NCBI GenBank assembly: GCA_001899285.1
Contig: MKWA01000022.1
Span: forward strand, 161,729-225,728
Source: Rhizobiales bacterium 64-17
GTDB taxonomy: Bacteria; Pseudomonadota; Alphaproteobacteria; Rhizobiales; Xanthobacteraceae
DNA: 64,000 nucleotides
Reading direction: 5' to 3'
Shown: positions 52,562 through 60,436 of the stretch, piece by piece
Layout: each line of letters starts with the position of its first letter
How positions within the stretch are numbered: position 1 is the stretch's first letter
Position numbers and translations under genes: made by a program
Notes under the pieces: model-generated
Databases searched by the model: none
What the model was told of the DNA's origin: nothing
What the model saw: the letters and a program-made list of their open reading frames with translations, nothing else

Positions 52562-54005
52562 TCGCTTCCACGGGTTTGGGGAGCCAGCCGCCGCCGAGCG
52601 CCTGGAACAGGCTGATCACCGCCTGCAGCCGCGCCAGCCGCACTTGCGCGAGCGCATCTTCCGCCTGGAACAGGGTTTGCTGGGTCTGCAACACGGTCAC
52701 GAGATCGACGGTTCCCTCGCGCAGCCGGGTCTCGGAAATCTCGAAAGCGCGGCGGGAGGCGACCACCGCCTCCTGCTGCAACCGTTCGCGGATCGCGTTC
52801 TGCTGGATCGCCGCCAACGCATTCTCCACGTCGGTGAAGCCGGAGATCACCGACTTGCGATAGTTCTGCAGCAATTCATCCTGCCGGCCCTTGGCGAGAT
52901 CAAGCTGTCCTTGCAGGCGGAGGCCGTCGAAGATCGGTTGCGTCAGCCCGGCGGCAAGATTGAAGAACGCGGATTCCGGCCGCATCAAGGTGCGCAGCGC
53001 CGAGCTTTGATAGCCGCCTTCGCCGGTCAGTGTGATGCTTGGCAGCATCGCCGCGCGCGCATTCTCGACATTGAAGCTCGCCGCCGCCAGCGCCGCCTCC
53101 GCTTCGCGGATATCGGGGCGCTGCGCGATCAGTTCGGACGGCAGGCCGGGCGTGACGCGTGGCACGGCGACCGAGCGCAGGCTGCCGCCGCGGATGGTGA
53201 CGCGCTCCGGCGGGCGCGCGGTGAGCAGAGCAAGCGCATTGGCGTTCTGCCGCAGCGCGAGTTCGAGCGGCGGCACGGCGGCCTTCTGGGTCGCGAGCAG
53301 GCTCTCCTGCTGCGATGTGTCGAGTTCGGACGCGGTGCCAGCATTGAGCCGCTGACGGATGAGGTCGAGCACGCGCTGCGCGCTGGTGATGTTGCGCCGC
53401 GCCGTGGCGAGGCGATCCTGCGCCGCCAGCACCTGGAAATAGGCGTTCGCGGCCGCCGCCATGGTGGTGAGCGTCACCACGTCGCGGTCGAAGCGGGTTG
53501 CCACCGCGCTTTCCTCGGCGGAGCGGAGCGCAGCACGGTTCTTGCCCCAGAAATCGATCTCGTAGCTGCCGCTGAGCGACGCGGAATAGAGGCCGCGTTC
53601 CGAGGCGCCGCCAACGCCGGTTCCGGTCGATTGCGACGATCGCGACCGCGTGCCGCTGCCGTCGAGGCTGACGGTCGGCAGCAGCGCCGCGCCAGAGACG
53701 CGGGCCTGCGCGTCCGCCTGCACGATTCGCGCAATTGCCGCGGCGATATCGAGATTAGCCTCGCGTGCCTCCTCGATAATCTGCGTCAGTTCACGCGAGC
53801 GGAAACTGCGCCACCAGTCGAGCCGCGGTAGCGCCGCTTCGGCGACTGCCGGATTGCGCGGACCGGCACGGTAATGCGCCGGGATATCGAGCGCCGGGTC
53901 GGGATTGTCAGTCAGCAGGCAGCCGCCCAGCGGCAAAGCGAGGGCGACAGACCCGACGGTCAGCAGCCGGCGGCGGAACGATCGATTTTTCAACACAGAA
54001 CCCAA
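52551..54005 (-). CDS. Outer-membrane efflux lipoprotein (NodT/OprM type)
   Basis: 484 residues. Signal with a lipobox-like LPLGGC (Cys near 29) predicts a lipid-anchored NodT-family channel. Two TolC-type repeats with long alpha-helical segments (LTQIIEEAREANLDIAAAIARIVQADAQARVSGAALLPTVSL and the repeat near 280-320) are present. The first codon given is TTG at 54005; GTG at 53996 or TTG at 53993 are alternatives, and none has a strong ribosome-binding site. It precedes the adaptor and two RND genes and follows the sensor gene. Confidence 0.9.
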   Translation of the reverse strand: MGSVLKNRSFRRRLLTVGSVALALPLGGCLLTDNPDPALDIPAHYRAGPRNPAVAEAALPRLDWWRSFRSRELTQIIEEAREANLDIAAAIARIVQADAQARVSGAALLPTVSLDGSGTRSRSSQSTGTGVGGASERGLYSASLSGSYEIDFWGKNRAALRSAEESAVATRFDRDVVTLTTMAAAANAYFQVLAAQDRLATARRNITSAQRVLDLIRQRLNAGTASELDTSQQESLLATQKAAVPPLELALRQNANALALLTARPPERVTIRGGSLRSVAVPRVTPGLPSELIAQRPDIREAEAALAAASFNVENARAAMLPSITLTGEGGYQSSALRTLMRPESAFFNLAAGLTQPIFDGLRLQGQLDLAKGRQDELLQNYRKSVISGFTDVENALAAIQQNAIRERLQQEAVVASRRAFEISETRLREGTVDLVTVLQTQQTLFQAEDALAQVRLARLQAVISLFQALGGGWLPKPVEANAR

Positions 54006-54050
54006 CCCGAACTTGAGGCTTTATCCCTGCCGCACCCCTGGTCGGGGGAA

Positions 54051-54518
54051 TCAGCGCGTATTGGAGCGCCAGTCGGCAAGCTTGCTCCGGCCGACCGTCG
54101 ACATCCGCGCGGCTGCGGTCAAGACCACCCCGTGCAATACCTGGTAAAAACTCTCCCGGGCGGCACGGCTGCCCGCCTGCGCGGTGCGCATTGCCGCTGC
54201 GTCAAAGGGTTCCGCCCGCAGTGCGGCGCGAATATCGTCCTGTTTCCGATGGATGGCGTCGCGGGCCGCTTCCACCGCGTCGCGTTGCCGGGCGTATTCG
54301 GCGCGTAGCAGGTCGCCGTCGGCGGGCGGCAGCGTGGCGGCGATGCGCTCGATCTTGGAAAGGTCGTTGCGCTCGGCTGTCTGGGTGGTGTCGAGCAGGT
54401 AGCGTACGCCCATCGCGCCGGCGATGCCGATGAAGAACAGGTTGAGCGCAAGCGATATCACCAACAGCCAGCGCGGTTGCGCCGATGCGGGGGCGCGGGA
54501 ATGGGTGACGGCACTCAT
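54051..54518 (-). CDS. Periplasmic metal/stress sensor of the CnrX/CpxP-like (heavy-metal resistance) family
   Basis: 155 residues. One N-terminal membrane anchor (WLLVISLALNLFFIGIAGAMGVRYLL, about 17-42) then a helical periplasmic domain (about 50-155) with the family pattern LLRAEYARQRDAVEAARDAIHRKQDDIRAALRAEPFD. In cnr/ncc-type systems such a protein sits in the periplasm and passes a metal signal to the anti-sigma factor. Here it lies between the probable anti-sigma gene and the efflux operon. Confidence 0.8.
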   Translation of the reverse strand: MSAVTHSRAPASAQPRWLLVISLALNLFFIGIAGAMGVRYLLDTTQTAERNDLSKIERIAATLPPADGDLLRAEYARQRDAVEAARDAIHRKQDDIRAALRAEPFDAAAMRTAQAGSRAARESFYQVLHGVVLTAAARMSTVGRSKLADWRSNTR

Positions 54519-54537
54519 AACAACGTCCCTCTGGTGG

Positions 54538-54906
54538 TCACGGCCTCAGCCCGATCAGCGGCTCGACGTCCTCGGTGAGGGACGGAAGATCGGAGGCGAC
54601 GCTGGTGGCGGACGCTTCGTCGATCCGTGTATCGAGGCCAGCCATGCCGATGATGAAACCGGCGGTGATGCAGGATGCAAACACCGCCACGCGCGGCCAG
54701 GCCGGCGCAAAATCCCAGTTCAGCAGGATCGCTGGCCAATGCAGCCAGTTTCCGCGCTGGCGCGGCAGCGGCCCCGCGGCGAGCTTGCGCAGGATGCGCG
54801 CCGCCGCTGCGTCATCGGCCGGTGTCGCTGCCGACACATGCCGCTGCAGCAGCGCGTCGAGCGGGTCATGCATGGGTTTCTGCGGGGTTTTCTGATCGTT
54901 TGTCAT
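54538..54906 (-). CDS. Small single-span membrane protein, probable anti-sigma factor
   Basis: 122 residues. Cytoplasmic N-terminal half rich in Ala/Leu (DPLDALLQRHVSAATPADDAAAARILRKL), one membrane segment (VAVFASCITAGFIIGMAGL, about 73-91), and a short periplasmic tail. No zinc-binding anti-sigma HxxxCxxC motif. Assigned by position only: 24 bases after the ECF sigma gene and 19 bases before the CnrX-like gene, the same order as sigma / anti-sigma / sensor modules. Confidence 0.6.
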   Translation of the reverse strand: MTNDQKTPQKPMHDPLDALLQRHVSAATPADDAAAARILRKLAAGPLPRQRGNWLHWPAILLNWDFAPAWPRVAVFASCITAGFIIGMAGLDTRIDEASATSVASDLPSLTEDVEPLIGLRP

Positions 54907-54930
54907 GATCGTTCTCCGGATCGGAGCAAC

Positions 54931-55470
54931 TCAGGATGTGAGGTCATCGCGTAACTCGCTGCGGAGCTTCTGTTTGGCGCGCACCAGCAGGGTTTCGAGC
55001 GCGGAAACCGATGTGCCGAGCGCCTCGGCGGCCTCCGCATTGCTGAGACCGTCACGATAAGTGAGCGCGATCGCGGCGCGCTGACGCGGCGGGAGCGCAT
55101 CGATCGCGGCATTGACGCGGCGATCTGCCTCGCTCGCCTCGATCTGTTGCTCAACGCCGGGCGTGCTGTCGACCGGATCGCCGGCGACGTCGAGCGGCAG
55201 CGGCGTGGCGCGGCGTTTGCGGTCAAGGCAGAGATTGACCACGATCCGTGTGAGCCAGGTGCGGAACGAGGCGAGCGGCTGCCAGCGCGGCGCATGGGTC
55301 CAGACCCGCAGCATGGCTTCCTGGGCAATATCCTCGGCATCGGCGCCATTGCGCACGATATGCCGGGCGAGCGCCACAACCGACGCGAGATGCCGGCGCG
55401 ACAGCGCACGGAACGCGGCTTCGTCGCCGCGCCCGATCCGGGCCATGAGCGCTTCGTCACTGTCATCCAT
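54931..55470 (-). CDS. ECF-family RNA polymerase sigma factor
   Basis: 179 residues. Sigma region 2 (about 18-85) with DAEDIAQEAMLRVWTHAPRWQPLASFRTWLTRIVVNLCLDRKRR and region 4 (about 120-172) with LPPRQRAAIALTYRDGLSNAEAAEALGTSVSALETLLVRAKQKLR. Complete. It probably drives itself and the downstream anti-sigma, sensor and efflux genes. A GGAAC-16-CGTC promoter lies about 80 bases upstream. Confidence 0.93.
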   Translation of the reverse strand: MDDSDEALMARIGRGDEAAFRALSRRHLASVVALARHIVRNGADAEDIAQEAMLRVWTHAPRWQPLASFRTWLTRIVVNLCLDRKRRATPLPLDVAGDPVDSTPGVEQQIEASEADRRVNAAIDALPPRQRAAIALTYRDGLSNAEAAEALGTSVSALETLLVRAKQKLRSELRDDLTS

Positions 55471-55556
55471 GCTCGGGCTGTAATCGGCATGCCGCGTCCG
55501 CGCATCCTAAAACCTTGTGATGCGGATTAAACGTATCGCAACTGCGAAACCTGCGG

Positions 55557-55581
55557 GACGATAATTGTGGGGAAAAGTTCC
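55557..55581 (-). promoter_or_regulatory. ECF-type promoter of the sigma-factor operon
   Basis: On the minus strand GGAAC (55577-55581), 16-base spacer and CGTC (55557-55560), the general form of ECF and EcfG promoters in alphaproteobacteria (GGAAC, 16-17, CGTT). Either autoregulation or general-stress input is implied. Confidence 0.6.
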
Positions 55582-55601
55582 GGAGGCTAACCCCTTGATA
55601 T

Positions 55602-55616
55602 TATTGCACTGCAATA
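55602..55616. promoter_or_regulatory. 15-bp perfect palindrome TATTGCA-C-TGCAATA
   Basis: Seven-base arms around one central base, lying between the sigma-factor promoter and the end of the FAD monooxygenase gene. Its first 13 bases (TATTGCACTGCAA) recur exactly at 13687-13699 next to the gntR promoter. Candidate binding site of an unidentified regulator. The 55471-55620 gap contains no gene. Confidence 0.6.
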
Positions 55617-55620
55617 TGGG

Positions 55621-56865
55621 TCAGGTGGCTGGCGGCTTGTCCGCGCCGGTCGGCACGGCAAATCCGGCGATTCGCTTGTAGTTGTCCGACAGTGCCCGCA
55701 GCTCATCCTGGGTGATGTAGTCGTCGAGCCGCTCGAACGGCCGGTCGCCGACCAGTTCCTCCACCTTGATATTGATGAAGTCTGGCGGATGCGCGCGGTT
55801 GGTCTCGACGATCCGCGTCGTCGGCGTGAGGCGGGCGGCTTCGTAGGCTTTCAGCGCCGCGACCGGATCGGTGTGTGCCTTGAGCGTCTCGGCCAGCACG
55901 CGCGCATCGATCGCCGCTTGCGCCGAGCCGTTGGAGCCGCGCGGATACATCGGATGCGCGGCGTCGCCGGCGAGCGTGACGCGGCCGAAGCTCCACCGCG
56001 CGATCGGATCCTTGTCGACCATCGGATATTCGAGGATCTGGTCGGCATCGCGGATCAGCGCCGCGACGTCAAGCCAGTCGAACTGCCAGTTCTCGTAGAG
56101 CGCGTAGAAGTCGGACAGCTTGCCGGCGGTATTCCAGTCGTTGGAGTGGCGGGTGTCGCGCTTGATCTCCGCCATCCAGTTGATGAGCTGTCGTCCTTCG
56201 CCATCGATGTTGTCAATGATCGGATAGATGACGATCTTGCCGGTCAGGATCGAGCCGACGCGCATGTAAGTGCGCCCGCCCAGGATCGGCTTGTGCCGGG
56301 TGATTCCGCGCCACGTGTTGATACCGGTGAACACCACCGTATCGTCCGGATAGAACTGCTTGCGCACCGCCGACTGGATACCGTCGCAGGCAATGGCGAT
56401 GTCGGCGCGGACCGGCTCACGCAGCGCGCCGCTCGCCGGATCGCGAAACCGGAGGGTGACGCCGTTGTCGTCCTGCTCGACGCCAACGCAATCATGGGCC
56501 GTTTTCACCGCGTCGGGCATGCGTTCGCGCACGGCGTCATAGAGGATCATGTGCAGGCGGCCACGGTGGATACCCACTTCCGGATCGTTGTAGCCGCTGA
56601 AGCGGCCGCGCGGCTCCTTGTAGATGAGCTGGCCGAAGCGGTTGAAGAAGCAACTCTCGCGGTTCTCGATGCCGGCCTTGAGCAGCGTCTCGGCGAGGCC
56701 GAGCGCGGTAAATTCGCGCATGGCATGCGGCAGCAGCGTGATGCCGACGCCAAGCTCCTTCAGCTCCGCCGCCCGCTCATAGACCGTGCAGGCGATGCCA
56801 CGCGCTTTCAGGTTGAGCGCCAGCGCGAGCCCGCAGATGCCGCCGCCGATGATCGCAACCTGCAT
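55621..56865 (-). CDS. FAD-dependent monooxygenase (PhzS/salicylate-hydroxylase-like)
   Basis: 414 residues. N-terminal GxGxxG in AIIGGGICGLALALNL (about 4-19), the DG motif IACDGIQSAVRKQF, and the C-terminal FAD-binding GRVTLAGDAAHPMYPRGSNGSAQAAIDA, all of the group A flavin hydroxylases. The WRGITRHKP and YPRGSNGSAQA wording is that of the PhzS-like flavin-dependent oxidoreductase branch. The start at 56865 has GGGAGG upstream. Divergent from the carboxymuconolactone decarboxylase gene at 56979 with a 113-base gap, so the two probably share control in one aromatic pathway. Confidence 0.88.
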   Translation of the reverse strand: MQVAIIGGGICGLALALNLKARGIACTVYERAAELKELGVGITLLPHAMREFTALGLAETLLKAGIENRESCFFNRFGQLIYKEPRGRFSGYNDPEVGIHRGRLHMILYDAVRERMPDAVKTAHDCVGVEQDDNGVTLRFRDPASGALREPVRADIAIACDGIQSAVRKQFYPDDTVVFTGINTWRGITRHKPILGGRTYMRVGSILTGKIVIYPIIDNIDGEGRQLINWMAEIKRDTRHSNDWNTAGKLSDFYALYENWQFDWLDVAALIRDADQILEYPMVDKDPIARWSFGRVTLAGDAAHPMYPRGSNGSAQAAIDARVLAETLKAHTDPVAALKAYEAARLTPTTRIVETNRAHPPDFINIKVEELVGDRPFERLDDYITQDELRALSDNYKRIAGFAVPTGADKPPAT

Positions 56866-56978
56866 GGAGCCTCCCGTCGCTGCCGTGCCCGTGAATGGAC
56901 GGGATCGCCGAATCCCTGTCAACTTCGCCGCAAGATGAAGCCACCAGGCGATGAAGCCGCGACCAAGGGAGCGAACCG

Positions 56979-57392
56979 ATGGACAAGGATGTGTACGACC
57001 GGGGCATGGCCAAGCGCCGCGCGGTGCTGGGCGATGCCTATGTCGACAAAGCGATGGTGAATGTCGACGATTTCAACCGCGATTTTCAGCGCATCGTCAC
57101 CCAGTATTGCTGGGGCGAGGCATGGGGTGATGCGACCCTGACGCCGCGCGAGCGCAGCATCCTCAACCTCGGCATGATCGCCTGCCTCGGCAAGATGCAC
57201 GAATTCGAGAGCCATTTCCGCGGCGCCATCAATAACGGCCTCAGCACCGACGAACTGCGCGCCGTGCTGACCCAGATCGCGGTTTATTGCGGGATCCCGG
57301 TCGGGGTCGATTGTTTCCGGGTTGGGCGGCAGGTTTTGGCCCAGATCGAAGCGGAGCGGGCCGGCAAGAGCGCCGGCGCGGGCAAAGGGTAG
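56979..57392 (+). CDS. Carboxymuconolactone decarboxylase family protein (PcaC-like)
   Basis: 137 residues, all-helical. The segment LTPRERSILNLGMIACLGKMHEFESHFRGAINNGLSTDELRAVLTQIAVYCGIP is the PcaC pattern with catalytic Glu and His, and it has no CxxC, so it is not an AhpD-type peroxidase. PcaC decarboxylates 4-carboxymuconolactone in the protocatechuate branch; other pca genes are absent. The C-terminal tail is Gly/Ala/Lys-rich. A G-quadruplex-like run begins at its stop codon. Confidence 0.85.
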   Translation: MDKDVYDRGMAKRRAVLGDAYVDKAMVNVDDFNRDFQRIVTQYCWGEAWGDATLTPRERSILNLGMIACLGKMHEFESHFRGAINNGLSTDELRAVLTQIAVYCGIPVGVDCFRVGRQVLAQIEAERAGKSAGAGKG

Positions 57393-57421
57393 GGGCATGG
57401 AGCAGGGGCAAGGGGCAGGGG
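57392..57421 (+). other. Four-run GGGG tract (G-quadruplex motif)
   Basis: Four GGGG runs at 57392-57395, 57405-57408, 57412-57415 and 57418-57421, with loops of 9, 3 and 2 bases, overlapping the last base of the preceding stop codon. The rest of the 57393-57559 gap has no gene. Confidence 0.6.
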
Positions 57422-57559
57422 AGTGACAGTGAGGATGATATGAAAGCCACACCTCGGGACCAGCGATCACATTGACGATATTCGTCCAATTCTGGTCTTG
57501 AATGTGCCTTCATCCTGCGTCAGTGCAACGCCGACCTTTCGATCTGGGTGACCCAACGC

Positions 57560-58657
57560 ATGATTCCCCGTCTCAACGGCAAAACTGCGGGCAAAACCGC
57601 GAACCTGATCGCCGCTGTCGCTCTGGTGGCCATCGTCCCCGCGGGCTCGGCTCTGGCTCAATATTCGTCCCCGCCGCCGGGTTATCGGTGGGGGCCGCCG
57701 CTCGCCGAGGCGGATCAGCCGGCCGACCGCGCCGACCCGCGTCCCTACGAGTCGCGTCAGGTGCAGATGGCACCCGACCGCGCGCCGGCTCCAGGCGAGT
57801 CGGTCTACCGCAATCCGGATACGCTGGCGCCGATGCCGGGCCAGCCGATCGATGGCAACCTCCGCCCGCCGGCCGCCGTCGGCTCGCAGGCGGCGCCGGG
57901 CGCGCCCGCGGCTGCGCCGGGAAGCCCGCCGAACACTGTGGCGGCGCTGCCGCCCGAGGATCAGCCGGAAGTGGGAGAGCCGAAGCAGCTCCCGCCCCAA
58001 TTCCAGAAGCAACTGGTCGATTATCACACCAAGGAACCGGCCGGCACGATCATCATCGATACGCCGAACACCTATCTCTATCTCGTCCTCGGCGACGGCA
58101 AGGCGATGCGTTACGGCATCGGCGTCGGCCGCGAGGGCTTCACCTGGGCGGGCGCCGAGCGCGTCAGCCGCATGGCTGAGTGGCCGGACTGGCATCCGCC
58201 GGCCGAGATGATCGAGCGCCAGCCCTATCTGCCGCGCTTCATGGCCGGCGGCGACGGCAATCCGCTCGGCGCGCGCGCGCTCTATCTGGGCAAGACGCTC
58301 TACCGTATCCACGGCACCAACCAGCCCTCGACCATCGGCACCTTCGTCTCGTCGGGCTGCATCCGCCTGACCAACCGTGACATCGAGGATCTCTACAGCC
58401 GTGTTCAGGTCGGTACCCGCGTGGTGGTGATGCCGGGTGGCAAGCCGCCGGCGACGGCGTCGAACGCGCCCATGACCCCGGCCAGCTATCAGCAGCCGCA
58501 GGGCGGCCCCGCTGTCCCGGTGCAGCAGGGTCAGGCCCAAGGTCAGGGTCAGGCGCCCGCCTACTATCCCAACAACGGGCAGGTCAGCGGCGCGGGCGGC
58601 GTCAGCATCTCCGGCCCGAATTCGATCCCGGCGTCAGGGCTCCCGCCGGCGCGCTGA
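57560..58657 (+). CDS. L,D-transpeptidase (YkuD domain), exported
   Basis: 365 residues. Signal peptide (ANLIAAVALVAIVPAGSALAQ, cleavage near 31), a 100-residue Pro/Ala-rich linker, then a YkuD domain (about 155-295) with H251 in HGTNQPSTIG and nucleophile C267 in SSGCIRL. The tail (about 300-365) is a low-complexity Pro/Gln/Gly region. Cross-links peptidoglycan 3-3 or attaches proteins to it in the periplasm. ATG 57560 is chosen because GGGTGA lies 8 bases upstream; an in-frame GTG at 57548 is possible. Confidence 0.9.
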   Translation: MIPRLNGKTAGKTANLIAAVALVAIVPAGSALAQYSSPPPGYRWGPPLAEADQPADRADPRPYESRQVQMAPDRAPAPGESVYRNPDTLAPMPGQPIDGNLRPPAAVGSQAAPGAPAAAPGSPPNTVAALPPEDQPEVGEPKQLPPQFQKQLVDYHTKEPAGTIIIDTPNTYLYLVLGDGKAMRYGIGVGREGFTWAGAERVSRMAEWPDWHPPAEMIERQPYLPRFMAGGDGNPLGARALYLGKTLYRIHGTNQPSTIGTFVSSGCIRLTNRDIEDLYSRVQVGTRVVVMPGGKPPATASNAPMTPASYQQPQGGPAVPVQQGQAQGQGQAPAYYPNNGQVSGAGGVSISGPNSIPASGLPPAR

Positions 58658-58683
58658 TCGATTTCATCGTCCGATCTCTGCGG

Positions 58684-58716
58684 TCAGGAAGTTCTCACGA
58701 TGTGAGAATTTCCTGA
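58684..58716 (+). terminator. Long inverted repeat: terminator and/or operator
   Basis: TCAGGAA-n-TTCTCAC, 3-base loop, GTGAGAA-n-TTCCTGA: 14 paired bases with one mismatch, followed by TTTCGTTTT. It lies 26 bases after the L,D-transpeptidase stop and could end that transcript, but it also sits immediately upstream of the -35 box of the ring-cleavage cassette, where an IclR-type activator would bind. Confidence 0.65.
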
Positions 58717-58723
58717 TTTCGTT

Positions 58724-58752
58724 TTGACCGCCGTGTCCGTGGCGGTTCTGAT
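58724..58752 (+). promoter_or_regulatory. Candidate promoter of the extradiol dioxygenase cassette
   Basis: TTGACC (58724-58729), 17-base spacer, TCTGAT (58747-58752), predicted start near 58759, 20 bases before the dioxygenase ATG, which has GGAGGAG upstream. Confidence 0.55.
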
Positions 58753-58778
58753 GCTCCCGTCAGCAACGGAGGAGCATC

Positions 58779-59612
58779 ATGCACAGCGCCGTCAGCACCG
58801 GAGCCTATCTCCACCATCTGCAGATCGGCAGTCCCGATCCGGCGCGGCTCGCCGCCTATTACCGCGATGCCTTGCAGACGCAGGTGAGCAGTGTCGGCGG
58901 CGCGATACTCTGCACCGGTCCCGGCCGCCGCACCCTGTTCGCGCCGGGCCAGGCGGGCGCGTTGCAGTATTCCGCCTTTGCCTGCCGCGATGCGCAGGCG
59001 CTCGCGGGGCTTCGCGCCTTCGTACGGGACAACGGCGTTGCGCTGGAAAAATCGCCGAGCCCGTTGTTCGGCGACGATGCGTTCGGCGTGCGCGACCCCG
59101 AAGGCAATCTGATGCTGTTCGGTCTCGCCCGCGAGGAGGCGGGCGCCGCGACAGGCATCCGCGGGCCGATCCAGCACGTCACCGTGACCAGCACCGATCT
59201 CGACCGCATGGAAGCGTTCTATGCCGGCAAGCTCGGCTTCGCCGTGTCCGACCGCGTGCGCAACGATCAGGGCGTGGTGACGACGGTGTTCTTCCGTTGC
59301 AACCATGAGCATCACACCCTCGGTTGCTTCCTCAAGACCCAGGCGGGCCTCGACCATCACAGCTACGAGGCCGGCGAATGGATCACCATTCGCGACTGGG
59401 CTGATCATCTGGCGACCCGCCGCATCCCGATCGTCTGGGGACCGGGGCGGCACGGGCCGGGCAACAACCTCTTCATCTTCATCAAAGACCCCGATGGCAA
59501 CATGATCGAGATTTCCGCCGAGTTGGAGGTGGTGCACGACCGGCCGGTGAAGGAATGGGTGCACGAACCTTACACATTGAATATGTGGGGTCCGGCGATT
59601 ATGCGAAGCTGA
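58779..59612 (+). CDS. Extradiol ring-cleavage dioxygenase, VOC family (catechol 2,3-dioxygenase-like)
   Basis: 277 residues, two tandem VOC modules (about 10-115 and 130-255). The active C-terminal module shows the 2-His-1-carboxylate iron ligands H133 (IQHVTV), H193 (LDHHSYE) and E244 (MIEISAE). It would cleave a catechol-type ring beside the hydroxyl pair. First gene of a cassette with an IclR regulator and an MhpA-like hydroxylase, which together would hydroxylate and open a phenolic ring. Confidence 0.9.
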   Translation: MHSAVSTGAYLHHLQIGSPDPARLAAYYRDALQTQVSSVGGAILCTGPGRRTLFAPGQAGALQYSAFACRDAQALAGLRAFVRDNGVALEKSPSPLFGDDAFGVRDPEGNLMLFGLAREEAGAATGIRGPIQHVTVTSTDLDRMEAFYAGKLGFAVSDRVRNDQGVVTTVFFRCNHEHHTLGCFLKTQAGLDHHSYEAGEWITIRDWADHLATRRIPIVWGPGRHGPGNNLFIFIKDPDGNMIEISAELEVVHDRPVKEWVHEPYTLNMWGPAIMRS

Positions 59613-59641
59613 GAGGGTCATTCACGCGGAACGCTTCGCTC

Positions 59642-60436
59642 ATGAGCAGCGCCGACAAGGTTCTTCGCATGCTCGCCTTGTTCACCGCCGCGCGCCCGGT
59701 CTGGTCGCCGGAGACGGCTGCGCGTCAGGCCGGCGTATCGAAGGCGACCGGCTATCGCTATTTCCAGTCGCTGATGGAAGCCGGGCTGATCGAGCGGATC
59801 GCCCGCAACCGCTACGCGCTCGGTCCGGCCATCATCGAATTCGACCGGCAGATCCGGCAGGGCGATCCGATCCTGAAAACGGCGGTGCCGGTGATGGATC
59901 ACCTGCTGCGCGAATGCGGCGGCATGGCTGCGACCATCCTGCTGTGCCGGCTTTATCGCGCGCGGGTGATGTGCGTGCACGCCGAGAGCAACCGCGCGAT
60001 CTCGATCAGCTCCTACGAGCGCGGCCGGCCGCGCCCGCTGCTGCGTGGCGCTACCTCGAAGATCATCCTCGCGCATTTGCCGCCGCGCATGCTCGACGCA
60101 CTATGGCGCGAGCGGCGCAAGGAGATCGTCGCCTCCGGCCTCGGCGCCGATCTCGACGGCTTCAAGGCGCAGTTGCGCGATATCCGCGCCGCCGGTCTCT
60201 GCGTCGGTCACGGCGAGGTCGATGCCGGGCGGATCGGCATGGCGGCGCCGGTGTTCGATCGCGACGGCGATATCGTCGGCAGCCTCAGCGTAGTGATCGC
60301 CGACACCCAGGCGACGCGCAAGACGGTGGCGCGTCTGAGCAATCTTCTGAGCGCGCAAGCGCGGCGGCTCAGTTGGACCATCCAGCCGGAGCGCGTGCCG
60401 GCGCGGCCGCGCAAGACGACAAAGGCGGCGGCATGA
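59642..60436 (+). CDS. IclR-family transcriptional regulator
   Basis: 264 residues. N-terminal winged helix (about 1-65: SSADKVLRMLALFTAARPVWSPETAARQAGVSKATGYRYFQSLMEAGLIERI) and C-terminal IclR ligand-binding domain (about 80-245) with SYERGRPRPLLRGATSKIILAHLPP and the GEVDAGRIGMAAPVFDRDGDIVGSLSV block. Often activates phenylpropanoid or protocatechuate genes. The ATG at 59642 is chosen because the family sequence begins there; a frame from 59555 would overlap the dioxygenase. Overlaps the next gene by 4 bases. Confidence 0.9.
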   Translation: MSSADKVLRMLALFTAARPVWSPETAARQAGVSKATGYRYFQSLMEAGLIERIARNRYALGPAIIEFDRQIRQGDPILKTAVPVMDHLLRECGGMAATILLCRLYRARVMCVHAESNRAISISSYERGRPRPLLRGATSKIILAHLPPRMLDALWRERRKEIVASGLGADLDGFKAQLRDIRAAGLCVGHGEVDAGRIGMAAPVFDRDGDIVGSLSVVIADTQATRKTVARLSNLLSAQARRLSWTIQPERVPARPRKTTKAAA

